Counted from the first letter of the stretch, positions 1-11,665 are shown. The stretch: 64,000 bases of DNA from Shinisaurus crocodilurus (GCA_021292165.1 CM037877.1:32314197-32378196), one strand, 5' to 3'. Notes: generated by a model from the letters alone, not told the origin. Made by a program: numbers and translations.

Positions 1-2008
1 CCCGCAAAAACAAACTAGAGAGGAACTTGCAATACTCCCCACTTTGGATGAAGTAAAAAAAGCCATTAATCAAATGAAGAATAACAAAGCTAGTGGACCA
101 GATGGGATTCCTGCTGATAAAGAAGGGGCCCCCGAACTTGTACAACATCTTCATAAACTCATCGAAAAAATCTGGATAAGAGAAGAGATCCCAGAAGACT
201 TCAGGGATGCCATAGTTATCACCCTCTTTAAGAAAGGTGATAGAACAGACTGTGGAAACTATCGGGGCATTTCTCTCTTAGCTACCGCAGGTGAAATATT
301 TGCCAGGATTCTCGCAAACCGTCTTCTATCTATTTCAGAAGAGATCCTCCCTGAAACTCAATATGGTTTCCGCCCCTCTAGAGGGACAGTAGACATGATT
401 TTTACTGCACGTCAGCTCCAAGAAAAATGCCGGGAGCAAAATCAACCCCTTTATATGGCATTTATTGATCTTGCTAAGGCCTTTGATACTGTAGACCGAA
501 CAGCTCCCTGGACTATCCTTATGAAAATTGGATGCCCCAATAAATTTGTGAATATCTTGCGACTTCTCCATGACAACATGATGGCTACGGTCTTGGACAA
601 CAACGGCTCTCATGGTGCTCCATTTAAAGTGGGATCAGGTGTTAAACAGGGATGTGTTATTGCCCCAACATTATTTGCTATTTTCATCGCCATGATTTTA
701 CATCTTGTCGAGGGGAAACTTCCCACTGGTGTGGGAATTATATATCAAATAGATGGAAAACTTTTTAATCTCAGCAGGCTGAAAGCAAAAAGTAAGGTAA
801 TTACAACCTCCGTTGTGGAACTTCAGTATGCTGATGATAATGTGGTCTCCGCACATTCAGAGGATGATCTCCAAACTATCCTAAATGCTTTTGCAGAAGC
901 ATACGGAAAACTTGGTCTCTCACTTAACATCAAAAAAACCAAAATGCTTCATCAGCAAGTGCAAGCTAACCCTTTGGTGATGCCATCTATCCAGCTTGGC
1001 GGGACAATACTGGAAAATGTCGATCATTTTCTCTATCTTGGCAGCTATCTTTCTGTTACAGCTAACATTGACAGTGAAATCCAGCATCGTCTGAGCTCCG
1101 CAAGTGCCGCATTTTCTCGAATGAAACATAGAGTGTTCGAGGATCGGGATATTTGTAAGAAGACCAAAACACTGGTTTATGAAGCCATTGTATTACCAAC
1201 TTTATTGTATGCCTGCGAAACATGGACTATCTATAAACAGTCACCTCCAACTCCTTGAAAGATTTCATCAACGTTGCCTCTGGAAAATCCTGCGAATTAC
1301 TTGGGAAGATAGGCGAACAAATGTCAGTGTACTGGAAGAAGCAAAGACTACTAGCATTGAAAAAATGATCCTTCAACGCCAACTTCAGTGGACCGGTCAT
1401 GTTGTTCGAATGCCTGACTGCCGTCTCCCAAAGCAGTTACTTTATTCCCAACTCAAGGATGGAAAGCGGAATATCGGTGGTCAATATAAGAGGTTTAAAG
1501 ATGTTCATAAGGCTAATCTAAAAAAATGCAATATAAACATCAAAAACTGGGAAGCTCTGACCCATGAACGATCTAACTGGAGGTTGGCCTTTCACTAAGG
1601 TTCTATGGACTTTGAAGAAGCTCGAGTGCAAGGTGAAAGGGAGAAACGTGCTAAGCGAAAAGCACGTCAAATGAATCCTTTACAAGACCATCTTCCATCT
1701 GGTAACCTGTGTCCTCACTGTGGGAAGCTGTGTGGATCTAGAATTGGCCTCCACAGTCACTTACGGACCCATCGCTAGAGTCTACACAATTTTCTTTAGA
1801 ATTCTCCTCCTTTTAAAATCATCCTTTTTGTAAATTTTTCTTTTTTATCCTGGAAGACAATCTTACTCGGTCACGAGTGATCGCCTGACTGATCGTTTGT
1901 CCGAGTTGCTTCTGTTTCCTTTCTTCATTGTTGCTGTGGTTAACTGCCCTGACATTTCATTCTGTTTGGACAAGTACAGATTGAATAGTACTTGATTATT
2001 ATTATTTT
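1..2008 (+). mobile_element. 5'-clipped non-LTR retrotransposon (LINE) with ORF2 C-terminal half and 3' UTR
   Basis: The window opens inside a LINE. Reverse transcriptase coding starts in frame from about position 2 and runs to a finger domain ending at 1778. A 3' UTR of about 220 bp follows and ends in a short ATT-rich tandem tail near 2000. The copy sits in sense orientation upstream of CWC27 exons, so it is probably intronic. The clade was not decided: the RT resembles LINEs whose ORF2 ends in a C2H2-like finger. Frame damage shows this copy cannot be active. Confidence 0.85.
2..1778 (+). pseudogene. LINE ORF2 reverse transcriptase remnant (frameshift plus in-frame stop)
   Basis: This would be the reverse transcriptase of a target-primed retrotransposon. 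Visible landmarks in order: a SGPDGIP-type RT start (about 90-110), LFKKGD..CGNYRGISLL (about 220-280), the fingers/palm motif FIDLAKAFDTVDR (about 461-500), GVKQGC.IAPTLF (about 640-680) and the catalytic YADD box (about 826-840). The frame breaks near 1240, where the polypeptide moves to the next frame and continues (ERFHQRCLWKILR, then LQWTGHVVRM). A TAA at 1596-1598 interrupts that second frame. The frame then runs on to a C..C....H...H-like finger (CPHCGK...GLHSHLRTH) and a TAG at 1776-1778. The region before 2 is outside the window, so endonuclease status is unknown. The call as LINE ORF2 is firm; the clade is not. Confidence 0.85.
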
Positions 2009-3490
2009 TAAGATTAAAATATATAGCTTTAGAGAAATACCCAACTAAGAATCAGGGCTGCTATAATTTCAGTCTGTGTAATTACATCTAGATCTTGACA
2101 AATAATTTGAGCATCAAAGGGACATTTTTTTAAAAAAAGGAATGAGGAGCATTTCTCCAGATATAAATAGAGAATGCTTCTACCCTTTCTCTAAAACTAG
2201 TTTATTCACATTATGTATGAAATATCTGTCAGGTTTTATTATATGGGACATTGTACCATTTTTTTCCAATGTGTGGTATATTGTGTCTTAATTTCTACAG
2301 CTCTCTTTATAGACATTTTGTAGATTCTTGCTGTCCCAAGGGGAAATGGTTTGCTGGATTGTAGTGCATGTCAGTTGAGACTTTGCAAATATGAAATCGA
2401 AGTGTGTATGTGAGTGTGCTTCCCACCTTTTTCTGTTTGGTGTGAACAGCTTTCTCCCTTAGATCTTGGGCTGTCCATTTTCTTAACTGACATCAAGGTT
2501 CAGTATAGATTTACTAATCTGAAACCCTAGTGTATTGCTTTCCCCCTATAATTATCCTTCATTTGATCTTCCTTTAATGTCATTTTATTCAGGGTTCTAC
2601 ACCCCATAATTGAATAGAAAAACATGCCTGAAGTATCCTTCTCTATTTTGTAAATGTTTAAGGAATAACTATATTGAAAAGGTAAATAAGGCAGTAAAAT
2701 TCAGAAACTGATGATTACATTATGAAAGCATTTAGTACTCAATATTATAGCATTCTAAGCAATAATTTGAGTTTTCGCTACACTATTAATTTTAGTAAAA
2801 AACAGACCACAAAAACAAGTAACAAATATCTTCCCAATGTTACATGCTTATAAAAAGGCTGTTCAGACTTTTCCAATGGACCATAGTTTATTAAACTAAA
2901 ACAGTATCAAACTAGGAATAAGATGTTTGCTGGTGCACCCACTCTTTACCTCTCCCCTTCCTTTTGCACACCCAGCTTTGGTGAAGTTTTCTGGTTTCCT
3001 AAACCACAGTTCCCAGTGACATCTGAATTGGGAAATTGTAGATTAAGGGGATCACTAAAAACCAGGATATCCAAACCATGGCTTATTGAACAAGGATTGT
3101 TACACCTGAACTGGGGCAGAAAATTCCAATATAAAATAAAAGGTGTCCATTTATCTCCTTAATTTTCTGAGACAGATATTCCATTCTGTCAATTCACTTT
3201 ATCAGTCCTTTCCTCTATCTCAGCAGTTTCTAAAACTTTAAGAAGCCATTCCATAATTGTTGAAATAGAAATTTGCTTCGCAGGCCAATCACATCCTATT
3301 TTTGCTGGAACCAAAAGACTCTAATAAATTTGCAACTCCGGGAACCTCCAAAAAGTAACATCTGTATTAAACAATTCAAAGTTTTATCTTTGACCACTTA
3401 TTTATAATTTGTGTCTGAAAAAAACTGAGTAAAGGATGACTTCACCATACTTGATTCACTGCTGCAACAATTACCCAAATAGCATATTTG
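2009..3490. other. AT-rich intronic sequence, nothing recognised
   Basis: This stretch lies between the LINE tail and the first Sauria-type SINE. Six-frame reading gives only short ORFs without recognisable motifs. No TIR, SINE box or exon-like splice pair was seen. Confidence 0.5.
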
Positions 3491-3674
3491 GTTCTAGTCC
3501 CCGCTCGGCCATGAAACTCACTGGGTGACTTTAGGCCAGTCACTGACTCTCAGCCTAACCTACCTCACAGGGTTGTTGTGAGGATAAAATGGAGAGGAGG
3601 AGGATTATGTAAGCCGCCTTGGGTTCCTTGCAGGAAAAAAGGCGGGGTATAAATATAATAAATATATAAATATT
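3491..3674 (+). mobile_element. Sauria-type SINE, 5' truncated
   Basis: The copy begins inside the tRNA-derived head with a box B-like GTTCTAGTCC. It then has the conserved middle (actcactgggtgacttt, cagtcactgactctcag) and the 3' tail (gccgccttgggttccttgc, ggcggggtataaat) ending in an A/T-rich repeat. It matches the copies at 51900 and, inverted, at 12655 and 18050. Sauria SINEs are a squamate family, which is the main basis for the organism call. It lies in the CWC27 intron in sense orientation. Confidence 0.85.
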
Positions 3675-4373
3675 GGTGTTCCCACTGTAAACCTATTTGT
3701 TACTTCTTTTTCTCCGCTACTTATTAGCAAGATGAAATCTATTTACAGTTTTAGAAATGTGCTTTTTCTTGTTGCAGTGATTTGTGTTTTCCTCAGCCAA
3801 AAAGACAGGACAAAACAAGAAAGCCATCAATAGTTCCCATTAACCATAAGAGCAGCAGCCAGTTATAACAGCTGGGAAGACAGGGCCTGGAGGCAATCAT
3901 CATTCAACATCCTGTAGGGCTAGTCTTGGGCACTAAATAAAAGAGTGAAATAGATTAAGACTAAGTATTGCTGAAAGCTGGAAACCTGAATCCAGTCTTG
4001 CAGATAAAGAAAACATTTGTCTCTTATCTTCTCACCAGTATTTTGTATAATCTCTTGATCCTGTGCTCGTCCTAATGTATTGAATAGTGAACCATATGAT
4101 TTCAAGCCTTCTCAGTTACTTATCACCTTTGGTGAATGCATTGTATTACTTTATTACATTTGCATTTCTTTCCTACCTTTCTGTGTTGTGTGATCAGGAA
4201 ACCTGATAAAGGGTTCTTTCCTAGGTTCCTTTCCTCAAATATATTGCTATAGTTGCCCATATAGGCCCTCAAACAGCTTTCTTTGCAGACTTCTTATGTA
4301 CGTTTTATGAGCCTGGATCTTTCCAAGGATTAAAAGAAAGCATTCACATTTTAAATTTGTATTAATATCAGGC
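3675..4373. other. Intronic sequence, nothing recognised
   Basis: This is low-complexity A/T-biased intron between a SINE and the GAGTC-rich element. No coding motif or repeat boundary was found. Confidence 0.45.
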
Positions 4374-4381
4374 ATAGTAAC

Positions 4382-4982
4382 CAGGGATGTTGAAGAGTCC
4401 TTGGTTTCGAGTCACGAGTCGAGTCACGAGTCTTTGGACCCGAGTCTCGAGTCCAAGTCCAAGTCCTTGGTCCAAAATGGTGACTCATGAGTCACAAGTC
4501 ACGAGTCACTCCCAAAGCTGACTCCACGAGTCCCTATTAAAATCAATGGGGGTTTTTCCCAACAAAATAAGGCTACTTCAGATGTGTGGCTTAAATAAAT
4601 TATAGGCACAAGTGTGCCTTTTTATTTCAAAACTCTGCAACTGGTTTTGGCAAGAACAGACCAGGCAGACAAATCCAAAATAACCAGACAGGCAGAGGAG
4701 GCAGGGAACCCCAAAACAGGCAGGCAGAGGCAGCCAAACCCAAAATGTCTGAAAGGTTGCATTTTAGGAAAATTATTTTAAAAAATAAACTTGCTGTACT
4801 TCCTAAAACCTATCCATGTTGCATTTCAGGAACATGATTTTGGAACACAAGTCCTTGGTCTCGAGTCCCGAGTCGAGTCTCGAGTCCCATTAAAAATATT
4901 GGGACTCGAGTCTGACTCGAGTCAGAGGGGGGACTCAGTCCGACTCACGAGTCGAGTCCTGGAGTCCGAGTCCCCATCCCTG
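4382..4982 (+). mobile_element. GAGTC-rich non-autonomous hAT-type element, copy 1
   Basis: The termini are CAGGGATG and CATCCCTG. They are flanked by an exact 8-bp duplication ATAGTAAC (4374-4381 and 4983-4990), the target-site size typical of hAT transposons. Both ends carry dense arrays of GAGTC/GACTC words (about 4409-4530 and 4850-4975). The centre is non-repetitive and includes an AATAAA-like stretch on the opposite strand. There is no transposase-like ORF. The copy at 13440-14114 is the same family in the opposite orientation. The superfamily assignment rests on TIR and TSD form. Confidence 0.9.
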
Positions 4983-5284
4983 ATAGTAACTAATCAAATT
5001 GACTTACCTACCAGTCAGTTAGGTGGCCAAGTTGGGTTCTGGAGAGGCAGGGCAGAGAGGAAAGGGGTTATAGTGTGGATGACCTGCGTTGGTTGGCCAA
5101 ATTGAAGCTAAGTGAGGGTCAAAGTTTGAGGACTGAGGAACTAGGCTAAAGTCGACAGACAATTGTATGTCTGCCAGAAGAATGGTACACTTTTTAAAAT
5201 TTGAAAATGGATTTGTAAAAATGCCTAATCCATAGCATTCAGATTGATTATGCGAGTTAGCACACATACACAGTTTTATACATT

Positions 5285-5640
5285 CATATTAGCCCTGTTC
5301 AGAATAGGGTAGGTAGACTAACACGACTAAAAGGGACAGCGCCACATACATCAGCCCCACCGCCAATGTTCTCACACATGCCAGCCCCAGCCCCTTAGTT
5401 CCTGACCTCCCTAGATTGAACAGGGGAGTCTGCAGCAGGCTTTGTGTGATCAAGAACCCTGATAAAGCAGGGTTCCCAATCGTATGGAAGCGTTTACTCA
5501 CATTCAAGCAAATGTGAGTAGAAGCCTGCGGCAGACCCCCGCATTCAGTCATGGACTGGTGTGTGCGGCCCCGTCCCTCGTGGAAGTCTTCCCTATTCAT
5601 TCATAATTCATGCATGAATAATGCCTGAATAGGGTTTCAA
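5285..5640. repeat. Probable foldback (inverted-repeat) element
   Basis: Several blocks recur as reverse complements around a centre near 5505. A GGGAGTCTGCAGCAGGCTT-like block (about 5424-5443) pairs with AGAAGCCTGCGGCAGACCCC (about 5520-5540), and tactcacatt pairs with aatgtgagta. Outer blocks with agaatagggt and cctattcatt also pair. This is the form of a hairpin MITE. A clean target duplication was not identified, so the boundaries are approximate. Confidence 0.5.
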
Positions 5641-5645
5641 ACCAG

Positions 5646-6479
5646 GAAAGGCCAACTAGGTTGAACTGAGACTCAGCATCACGACTTGTGTTCCTAGGCT
5701 CCTCGAAAGAATCATGCTTTAACCTGCCTTTAGGTTGCATTTATAGACAGATGACTTCCCAGAAGTCATTCTGGGGATTTCATTTCATTTTCTTTTATTG
5801 ATTTATTTCGGCATTTATAACCTGCTTTTCTGTGATAAAATCAAACTGAAGGTGGCTGAGGGCCAATTTCCCGTGTTCTATTCAGCCGCTTACTTGGCAT
5901 TTAAAAGCTCACACGTCATCTCGTTTTGTGAGCAGTGTAACAGTGGAGGAGGGGAATTGCACAACATCACAACTCACTTTCTGTCAATAGGGAACTCCAT
6001 CAGTGTCTTGCTCACAGTGATGTTGTACAAGTTTCCTGTTCTGCCATTATACTGCTCACATGTCGTCCAATTGTATGAGTTGTTACAGGCACAAATAAGG
6101 AGCTGAACAAATATATCAATCAACTGTGAGAATCATGTTCAGGATTGTGTTTAGGGTCGATACATAATATCTTATCAGTCTTGTGTATGTACTGAGTAGC
6201 TTCTTGTACCAGAAAACCAGTGACTGGCCTTTTTTCCCCTCTTTTTTTTTTTTTTTTTTTTTAGTAATTCCTAATTTCTGATGAGTAACTCCTGATGTAT
6301 GCAGTTACTCGGGGGGGGGGAATACTTTGCGTGTTGCATGCAAAGCTGTTCAGTAATGTTTGTACGGAAATGTCTAGGCTGCGTTCCCAAAGTGTTCAAA
6401 GCAGCTTCCTTTTTAAAAATAAATAAATAACATAAAAATGGCTAAAACAACCAAGAAATTCACCAAACATCCAAATACA
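5646..6479. other. Intronic sequence with a poly-T run and a G run
   Basis: A T-run lies at about 6241-6262 and a G-run at about 6310-6319. A possible LINE tail fragment lies near 5780-5850 (tttattgatttatttcgg, then aaggtggc). No gene was recognised. Confidence 0.4.
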
Positions 6480-6835
6480 AGTTGAAATAAAGACATTTTG
6501 ATAGGCCTTGAGAAGAGTGGACAAAGTATAGCATCTCCTCACTTCTGTGGGCAGAGCATTCCTGAGCCTGAAGGCTGCAGAGGTAAAGGTCCTGCTCCTA
6601 GCCGCAGTCATTCTAATCTGTAAAGGGCATACAGAGCAGGGCCTGGTTTTGCAACCTCAGCTGATGGAGGGAGAGGTGGTCTCTCAGTTATGTGGCTTCT
6701 GTGCCATGTAGGGTTTTAAAAGTCAAAACCATCACGGTGAATTTTGCCCAGAAGCACACATCCAGCCAGCAGAATTGATTCAACACATGTTGTATATGAA
6801 TGTGCCTCCCCATAGATATCAAAAGGGGGGATTTC
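6480..6835 (-). mobile_element. LINE ORF2 C-terminal fragment
   Basis: The minus strand from about 6611 to 6480 reads SAAFRLRNALPTEVR followed by a leucine/lysine-rich stretch. This resembles the WNSLP-type C-terminus of CR1/L2 group ORF2 proteins. The A/T-rich tail around 6410-6430 is consistent with a 3' end on this side. The upstream part (6612-6835) looks like continuing repeat but no coding frame survives. Confidence 0.5.
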
Positions 6836-6862
6836 TAGGCCAATTCAGCAGCTTTGGGGCAT

Positions 6863-6865
<3 letters not shown>

Positions 6866-6904
<39 letters not shown>
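6866..6904. repeat. (AC)n microsatellite
   Basis: Uninterrupted AC dinucleotide repeat, read directly. Confidence 0.97.
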
Positions 6905-6909
<5 letters not shown>

Positions 6910-7194
6910 TGTAAGTAGACTGCATGAACTGCAATTCATCAAAACTTAACATACATATGTCTCATTCTGTATTCGCTCAGATGCTTTCCAAATTGCATTT
7001 TGAAAAAGCTTTCCTTAAGATTTATTGATACTCTTTTTCCTGGATATTATCCCAAATCCCAGTACAAATTATTAGTCTCAAATCTATCCCCATTTCTTCT
7101 GAAAAGCATTCCTATTTTAATTTACAATATGAGAAGCTGATATGCTTTCCCAGCCCTTTGGTAATTTCAGTGGATTTTAATTTGTCAGACTAAG

Positions 7195-7276
7195 GCTGCA
7201 ATCCTATACTTGTTTCCCTGGGACTATGAGCTAAATGAGGCTTACTTCTGAGTGAACCAGTATAGGATTGCACTGT
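7195..7276. repeat. Short foldback repeat with 'gcaatcctata' ends
   Basis: The left end, gctgcaatcctatac, is the reverse complement of the right end, gtataggattgca. The interior has the 'cttacttctgagt' words seen again at 56812-56885. It is a small hairpin repeat in the intron just upstream of a CWC27 exon. No target duplication was fixed. Confidence 0.55.
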
Positions 7277-7385
7277 TAGTTATCTTGGCAAACTGTATTT
7301 TCTAATGCATACATGTGTCTGCCTAATTTGCCAGTATGAATAAAGAGGTAGTTCACGAAGTCATATTTTTCGTTCCTAAATGCAG

Positions 7386-7495
7386 AGGAGGAAGCAGCCC
7401 CAAACAGCATTGTTGCAGAATATCTTGAAGAGAAAAAGAAATACGAACATTTAAGGAAGCAACAGCCAAAGAAAGGGTCTTCTCGTGAAGATCAG
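7386..7495 (+). CDS. CWC27: CWC27 exon (third from last in the coding sequence)
   Basis: CWC27 is a cyclophilin-fold spliceosome protein of the activated (Bact) spliceosome. This exon encodes part of its charged C-terminal region, not the isomerase domain. After an acceptor ending ...aatgcag the exon opens with two bases that complete a codon. It then reads EEAAPNSIVAEYLEEKKKYE, a Lys/Arg-rich stretch and SREDQ, and ends at the donor CAG|gtata. Entry phase is 1 and exit phase is 0. The reading continues directly into the exon at 9271, giving SREDQ-TLALL, which I recognise as the CWC27 family sequence. The start is set by the splice acceptor. Confidence 0.92.
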
Positions 7496-8460
7496 GTATA
7501 GTTGAATATCATGAAACCAGAATATTTTTTAAAGCCATACTTCAATAGGCCAGAAAGTTTACCTTTTAATTTTGTTAATGTTTAATTGCACATGCCGAAA
7601 GCTTAGCTTAATTTTGAAGGGTTTGTGTACATCAGCGGTCTTCAAACTGTTTTGGAAAAATTATAAGCCACACCATCATCCCAAAAAGGATTTCAGAGCA
7701 GTGTACATAGAACAACCGGAGAACAATATTATACAATATAATCTCTGTCCCTAAACTATGCTAGGCTGTTATTTGGTCATTATGCATTGGATGTTCAGGC
7801 TTGGGCAGTGCCTTTTCCAGACAGACTGTTCTGAGCTCTGTTATTGCTTTATGCCTCCTGCCTTTTATTTATTTATTTCTTATATTATATTTATTAATCG
7901 CCCATCTGGCCGGTCCTCCGGTTAAGTCAGATGCTAGGCTCCCATATGTGGGACAGCACAGAGACCACAAAGAAGAAAAAAAGGTTGCATGGTTCTTCCA
8001 GTAGTCATCTGTGCAGTCACACATCCCACCTTCCTTCCCACTGCAGACATCATGTTGACCTGCTCTCATTCTGGTGCCTTCTTACATAGCTGCTGTGGCA
8101 GTCTGTTAGGAACTGAGTGGGAAAGGCAAGGGTTCTTCAAGGAGAATATCAGTAATGGTAGTCAGATGTCCCTGCAACATAGTTTGCCCATTCCTATCTA
8201 TCTTTCCCTGCATTATATAGTAACAGGGAAGAATGTGTTTTAGGGTATACTCACAATTCACACAGGGCAACGGTAAGACCTGTGACTAGCAGTGACTGAA
8301 TGCAACGACTGAATGAATTGACTGTGCACCCTAGAATGTGTTCCAGAATCCTCTACAACACTGAGGGATTCATTGGCAAACAACTCAATGGGGAAAGAGT
8401 TCTCTGAATGAAGAACCTTTGAAAACTACAGTAATAAATTAATTTTCTACACATGTGCAC

Positions 8461-8479
8461 GCACACACACACACACACA
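8461..8479. repeat. (CA)n microsatellite
   Basis: Short CA dinucleotide run, read directly. Confidence 0.9.
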
Positions 8480-8942
8480 ACCAAACTATTAATAATGCTG
8501 TTTATGTTTCATGAATCGTACTTGTAACCTCCAGTGGATGCATAATGGCTGCAATATAAAGCTCTGTAGAAATCTGCACACAGACCTTTGCAAGAGCATG
8601 GGCTGCTCCATTCCCTTCAATAGGATTAAGAAGCATTTTCTTGCTGATAAGATACCAAGGCTGTCCTGCTTGCACGGAGATCTGTATGCATTTTGGATTG
8701 CTAGAAAGTTCCCTAGAGCTACGTGAATTGAGGCACATAGAATTGGATTGAGGCAAATGAGGTAGCATATAATGCCTGGAAGAATAAGCTATCTTATAAA
8801 ATTTGGATATATTTGGTTAATATTTTACTATACATTCATAAATAAGCAAAACTTTAAAAAAGAAAAAAAGAAAGCACTTATGTATTTGCTCACCTTATTT
8901 CACGATACATGTCATTACACCAATTCCATGCTTGATCAGCTA

Positions 8943-9195
8943 GACCTGGTTCGCATGACACACCAAGCTCACCGTGGGTTATTTAACCCACGATGAGCCA
9001 CGGTGTGTGTCGGGCGCCATTTTGAATATGCAACCCCCTATGTTTAACCCTCACATAACACCTGATAGCTGGGCTTGGACCACACGCCAGAAACCCATCA
9101 GGGGTTGCATGTTCAAAATGGTGCCTGGCACACACCATGGCTCATCATGGGTTAAATAACCCACAGTGAGCCCGACGTGTTGTGCAAACCAGGCC
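8943..9195. repeat. Long-armed foldback (hairpin) element
   Basis: The first and last approximately 125 bp are imperfect reverse complements. Examples are GACCTGGTTCGC against GCAAACCAGGCC, GTGGGTTATTTAACCCAC against its partner near 9150-9165, and CGCCATTTTGAATATGCAACC against GGTTGCATGTTCAAAATGG. No ORF is present. The element lies in the intron, so in pre-mRNA it could fold into a long stem immediately upstream of the CWC27 exon at 9271. Related words recur at 20065, 22036, 46884 and 57728. Confidence 0.8.
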
Positions 9196-9270
9196 ATAGA
9201 GTGGTTGTGTAGTTAGGACTGAAAGGCATGGTGAACTGGTCAAGTTTTCAGCAATATTTTTTAATTCCAG

Positions 9271-9374
9271 ACGTTGGCATTACTGGACAGATTCAAATCA
9301 AAGCTAAACCAGGCAATAGCAGAAACTCCTGAAAACGAAGTATCTGAACCTGAAGTGGAGGATGATGAAGGATG
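9271..9374 (+). CDS. CWC27: CWC27 exon (penultimate coding exon)
   Basis: The acceptor is ...tttaattccag and the donor TG|gtaagg. Translation in phase 0 gives TLALLDRFKSKLNQAIAE, then a glutamate-rich acidic segment ending EVEDDEGW, with the Trp codon split TG|G across the intron (exit phase 2). It continues exactly into the exon at 42476. This conserved tract is in the C-terminal part of CWC27 that, in published human work, binds CWC22 near the exon-junction-complex interface. That role is family knowledge, not visible here. Confidence 0.94.
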
Positions 9375-9379
9375 GTAAG

Positions 9380-10625
9380 GAACTTTTGAATTCAAACTAC
9401 ATTTGCCTAGGGAAACGTGGTTGAAGATGTTATCCATCTAAAACAAGACACTTAAGTGGACACTATCCAGAACCCTATATGCGAAGTACTGGTAGGTGTC
9501 TTTCCAGCTAAATAATTTCAACTGCTAAAACACCTTTTAAAGTTTCACAAGCTTAGAACACCCAGTTTACCCAGAAAATGAAACCCTGCACAGCATATTT
9601 CACACATCTTAGGGACCTCACTAGGTTATCGGAGGAGCTAAATGATGTAGGAGCCAATGATGTCAGATCATTAGAGATTTTTCTCTCTTCATGCAGCATG
9701 GTACTCTCTGGCTTCGCTTGCATGAAAAATATGAATCTCAGATTTATAAGCACATCTCCAAAATCTGAGAATCAGAAATAGGTCTGGAAATAGATTACAT
9801 TGGTTTCTGGGAGACTTTGTTTCACAGGTTTCTCACACATCAGCAAGCTGACCTGCATGTGTGTGCAGTAGCTCTTGCACACCCTGTTCTTTCCCAGTTA
9901 AAGCTCCAAGTGGGAATTTGAAAAAGCCATTCGGGGATTCTGTGGAAGGAACTGATAATGGGAAATGGCTAAAATACACTTGCGTTTGTGGTGCCATAAC
10001 CAATCTACTTAGGCCCCATTTGAGTTTCAGTATTAAGCGTTGTTAATTTCATTTTGATAGGTTCAGACTGAGATATACAACTCTGATTCCAAATTTGGCA
10101 GTAAATTTCATTGAAGTCATTGAATTTAGTAGAACTCACTTCTAAGTAGGGTTAGATCCAGATTAAGTTAGTTGTACTTCGGTCCCACTGAAATCAATGT
10201 GAAAAGTTAGTAATGACTTCCAGAGCTATCCTAGGTAAGGCAAGCGGTGGGAGTGAAGTAACAGATCATCTGCCATTTTGAAAACCCTGCTGGCTTGTAC
10301 CAGCCAGGGAAGGTGGAGGGGGGATGTGGACATACCCTTTTTCATTGCCATTGGTTTCAACAGGAGGGGAAATATCTACACTAGCTCCGGGCTGGCATAT
10401 GTGAGAGGATTCCCCTCACACTCTTGGGGGAATGAATGGGCCTTGGATCCAGCCCATGCAAAGCCCCATTTTGGGGCCTAATGCTGGCTGAGACATTGGT
10501 AGTAGTAGATCCGCACAACGACTGGGCAGGCCTCATGCAGCTCCTGCACCCACCACCCACCCCCAGTGTGACCAGTGCAACTGAAATTTGCAGCAGAAAA
10601 AAAAACATTAGAAGTTTGCTACTGA
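9380..10625. other. Intronic sequence, nothing firm
   Basis: The words near 10110-10200 (attgaagtcattgaattta..., acttctaagtaggg) resemble the common 'acttctgagt' foldback repeats seen at 7195 and 56812, but are too decayed to bound. No gene was seen. Confidence 0.4.
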
Positions 10626-10628
10626 TTT

Positions 10629-10728
10629 TTGGCGGCAAACTGCTATAGAAGGCTAAAACGGCCTAATTTAGCTACATTACAAGCTAAATTGTGCCATTTT
10701 AGCCTTCTGTAGTGGTTTTCTGCCAAAT
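10629..10728. repeat. Foldback repeat
   Basis: The left arm (ggcaaactgctatagaaggctaaaa...) and right arm (...ttttagccttctgtagtgg, ttctgcc) are imperfect inverse complements around a short loop near 10678. A 100-bp hairpin is directly visible. Confidence 0.75.
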
Positions 10729-11124
10729 ATCAGCACCAAATTGTCTGTTTTTTTGCCGCAGCAGGAATGTGGCACAGAGGTGGACATGGGGGGCAAAAAT
10801 GACCCCGAGACCACGCAAAGTTGCCTACCCGTGATCTACACCCATGGAACTTGTCTACCCCATCCTAACTCCCTCCAGCTTGTAGAATCTGTGGGTTAGG
10901 ACTGTGCTCTTAGTTTCCACTGAAGTCAGCGGGATTTAAGTGCAACTAACTTGGTTCCAACCCCATGTATTTAGAATGAAATGTTGGTCATCTCAGTCTC
11001 AAAGTATTCTGGTTCAACTGGTTTCCGTAATACGATTTGTCATTCCTACTGTTGTCTCCTTTTCTGACACTGGGTCAAATCACATCTAATGGCCAAACCA
11101 TGGAATTGTGCACGCCCTTTTTGT

Positions 11125-11425
11125 CACACACTGATTCCCTCCCTTCCTGGTTCAGGCAAACTGTAGTTGGCATGATGTCAAGACTGGATAACTTGCTACC
11201 TGGTCCATTTTTAATGGACCTTTGAAATGACCTTTTGCATTCAATGCATGTGCTCCATCACTGAGCTATGGCCCCTCCCCCTACTGTTTGAAGTGGGTTT
11301 TCAGTTCTGGTTAGGAGTCAAACTGTGGTTTGCAAGGACCACAGTTTGTCCAATTTGGATGCCACAGCAAGCTATGGCTAGCCCAAACCAGGAAGTCAGG
11401 GAGGGAATGGAGTGTACAAGGGCAA
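11125..11425. repeat. Probable foldback element
   Basis: The block cactgattccctcccttcct (about 11129-11148) pairs with agggagggaatggagtg (about 11398-11414). The words around aaactgtagttggca pair with the region 11330-11370. It is an imperfect hairpin about 300 bp long with approximate boundaries. Confidence 0.5.
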
Positions 11426-11529
11426 AAGACGAGCACAGATCATACATTTAGACTCGTGGTGCAGACTTTCAGCCAGGCCTGGGTAGTGTTAAGTGCTGAT
11501 GGGACTCATGAGTTTAGCCAGCTCGGGCA

Positions 11530-11665
11530 TGAACACTGACTTTGGCCACTCAGACTCTCACTATACTCACCAGGGTTGTTTGAGGATAAAGGAGGGGGAG
11601 GAAAGATTAGAAGCCGCCTGGGCCGAAAAAGGGGGGTATAAATTCAAAAAATAATAAAATAAGGG
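11530..11665 (+). mobile_element. 3' half of a Sauria-type SINE
   Basis: The sequence matches the SINE tail in decayed form: cagggttgtttgaggataaa, then gaagccgcctgggccgaaaaagg..gtataaat, then an A/T tail. The tRNA head is missing. Orientation is sense to CWC27. Confidence 0.65.

Larger units (their letters stand above)
7496..9270 (+). other. CWC27: CWC27 intron, about 1.8 kb
   Basis: It is bounded by gtatag... and ...ttaattccag. It contains a short TTTA-rich tract near 7865, an AC microsatellite at 8461-8479 and the foldback element at 8943-9195, which ends only 75 bp before the next exon. No other coding sequence was seen. Confidence 0.85.
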
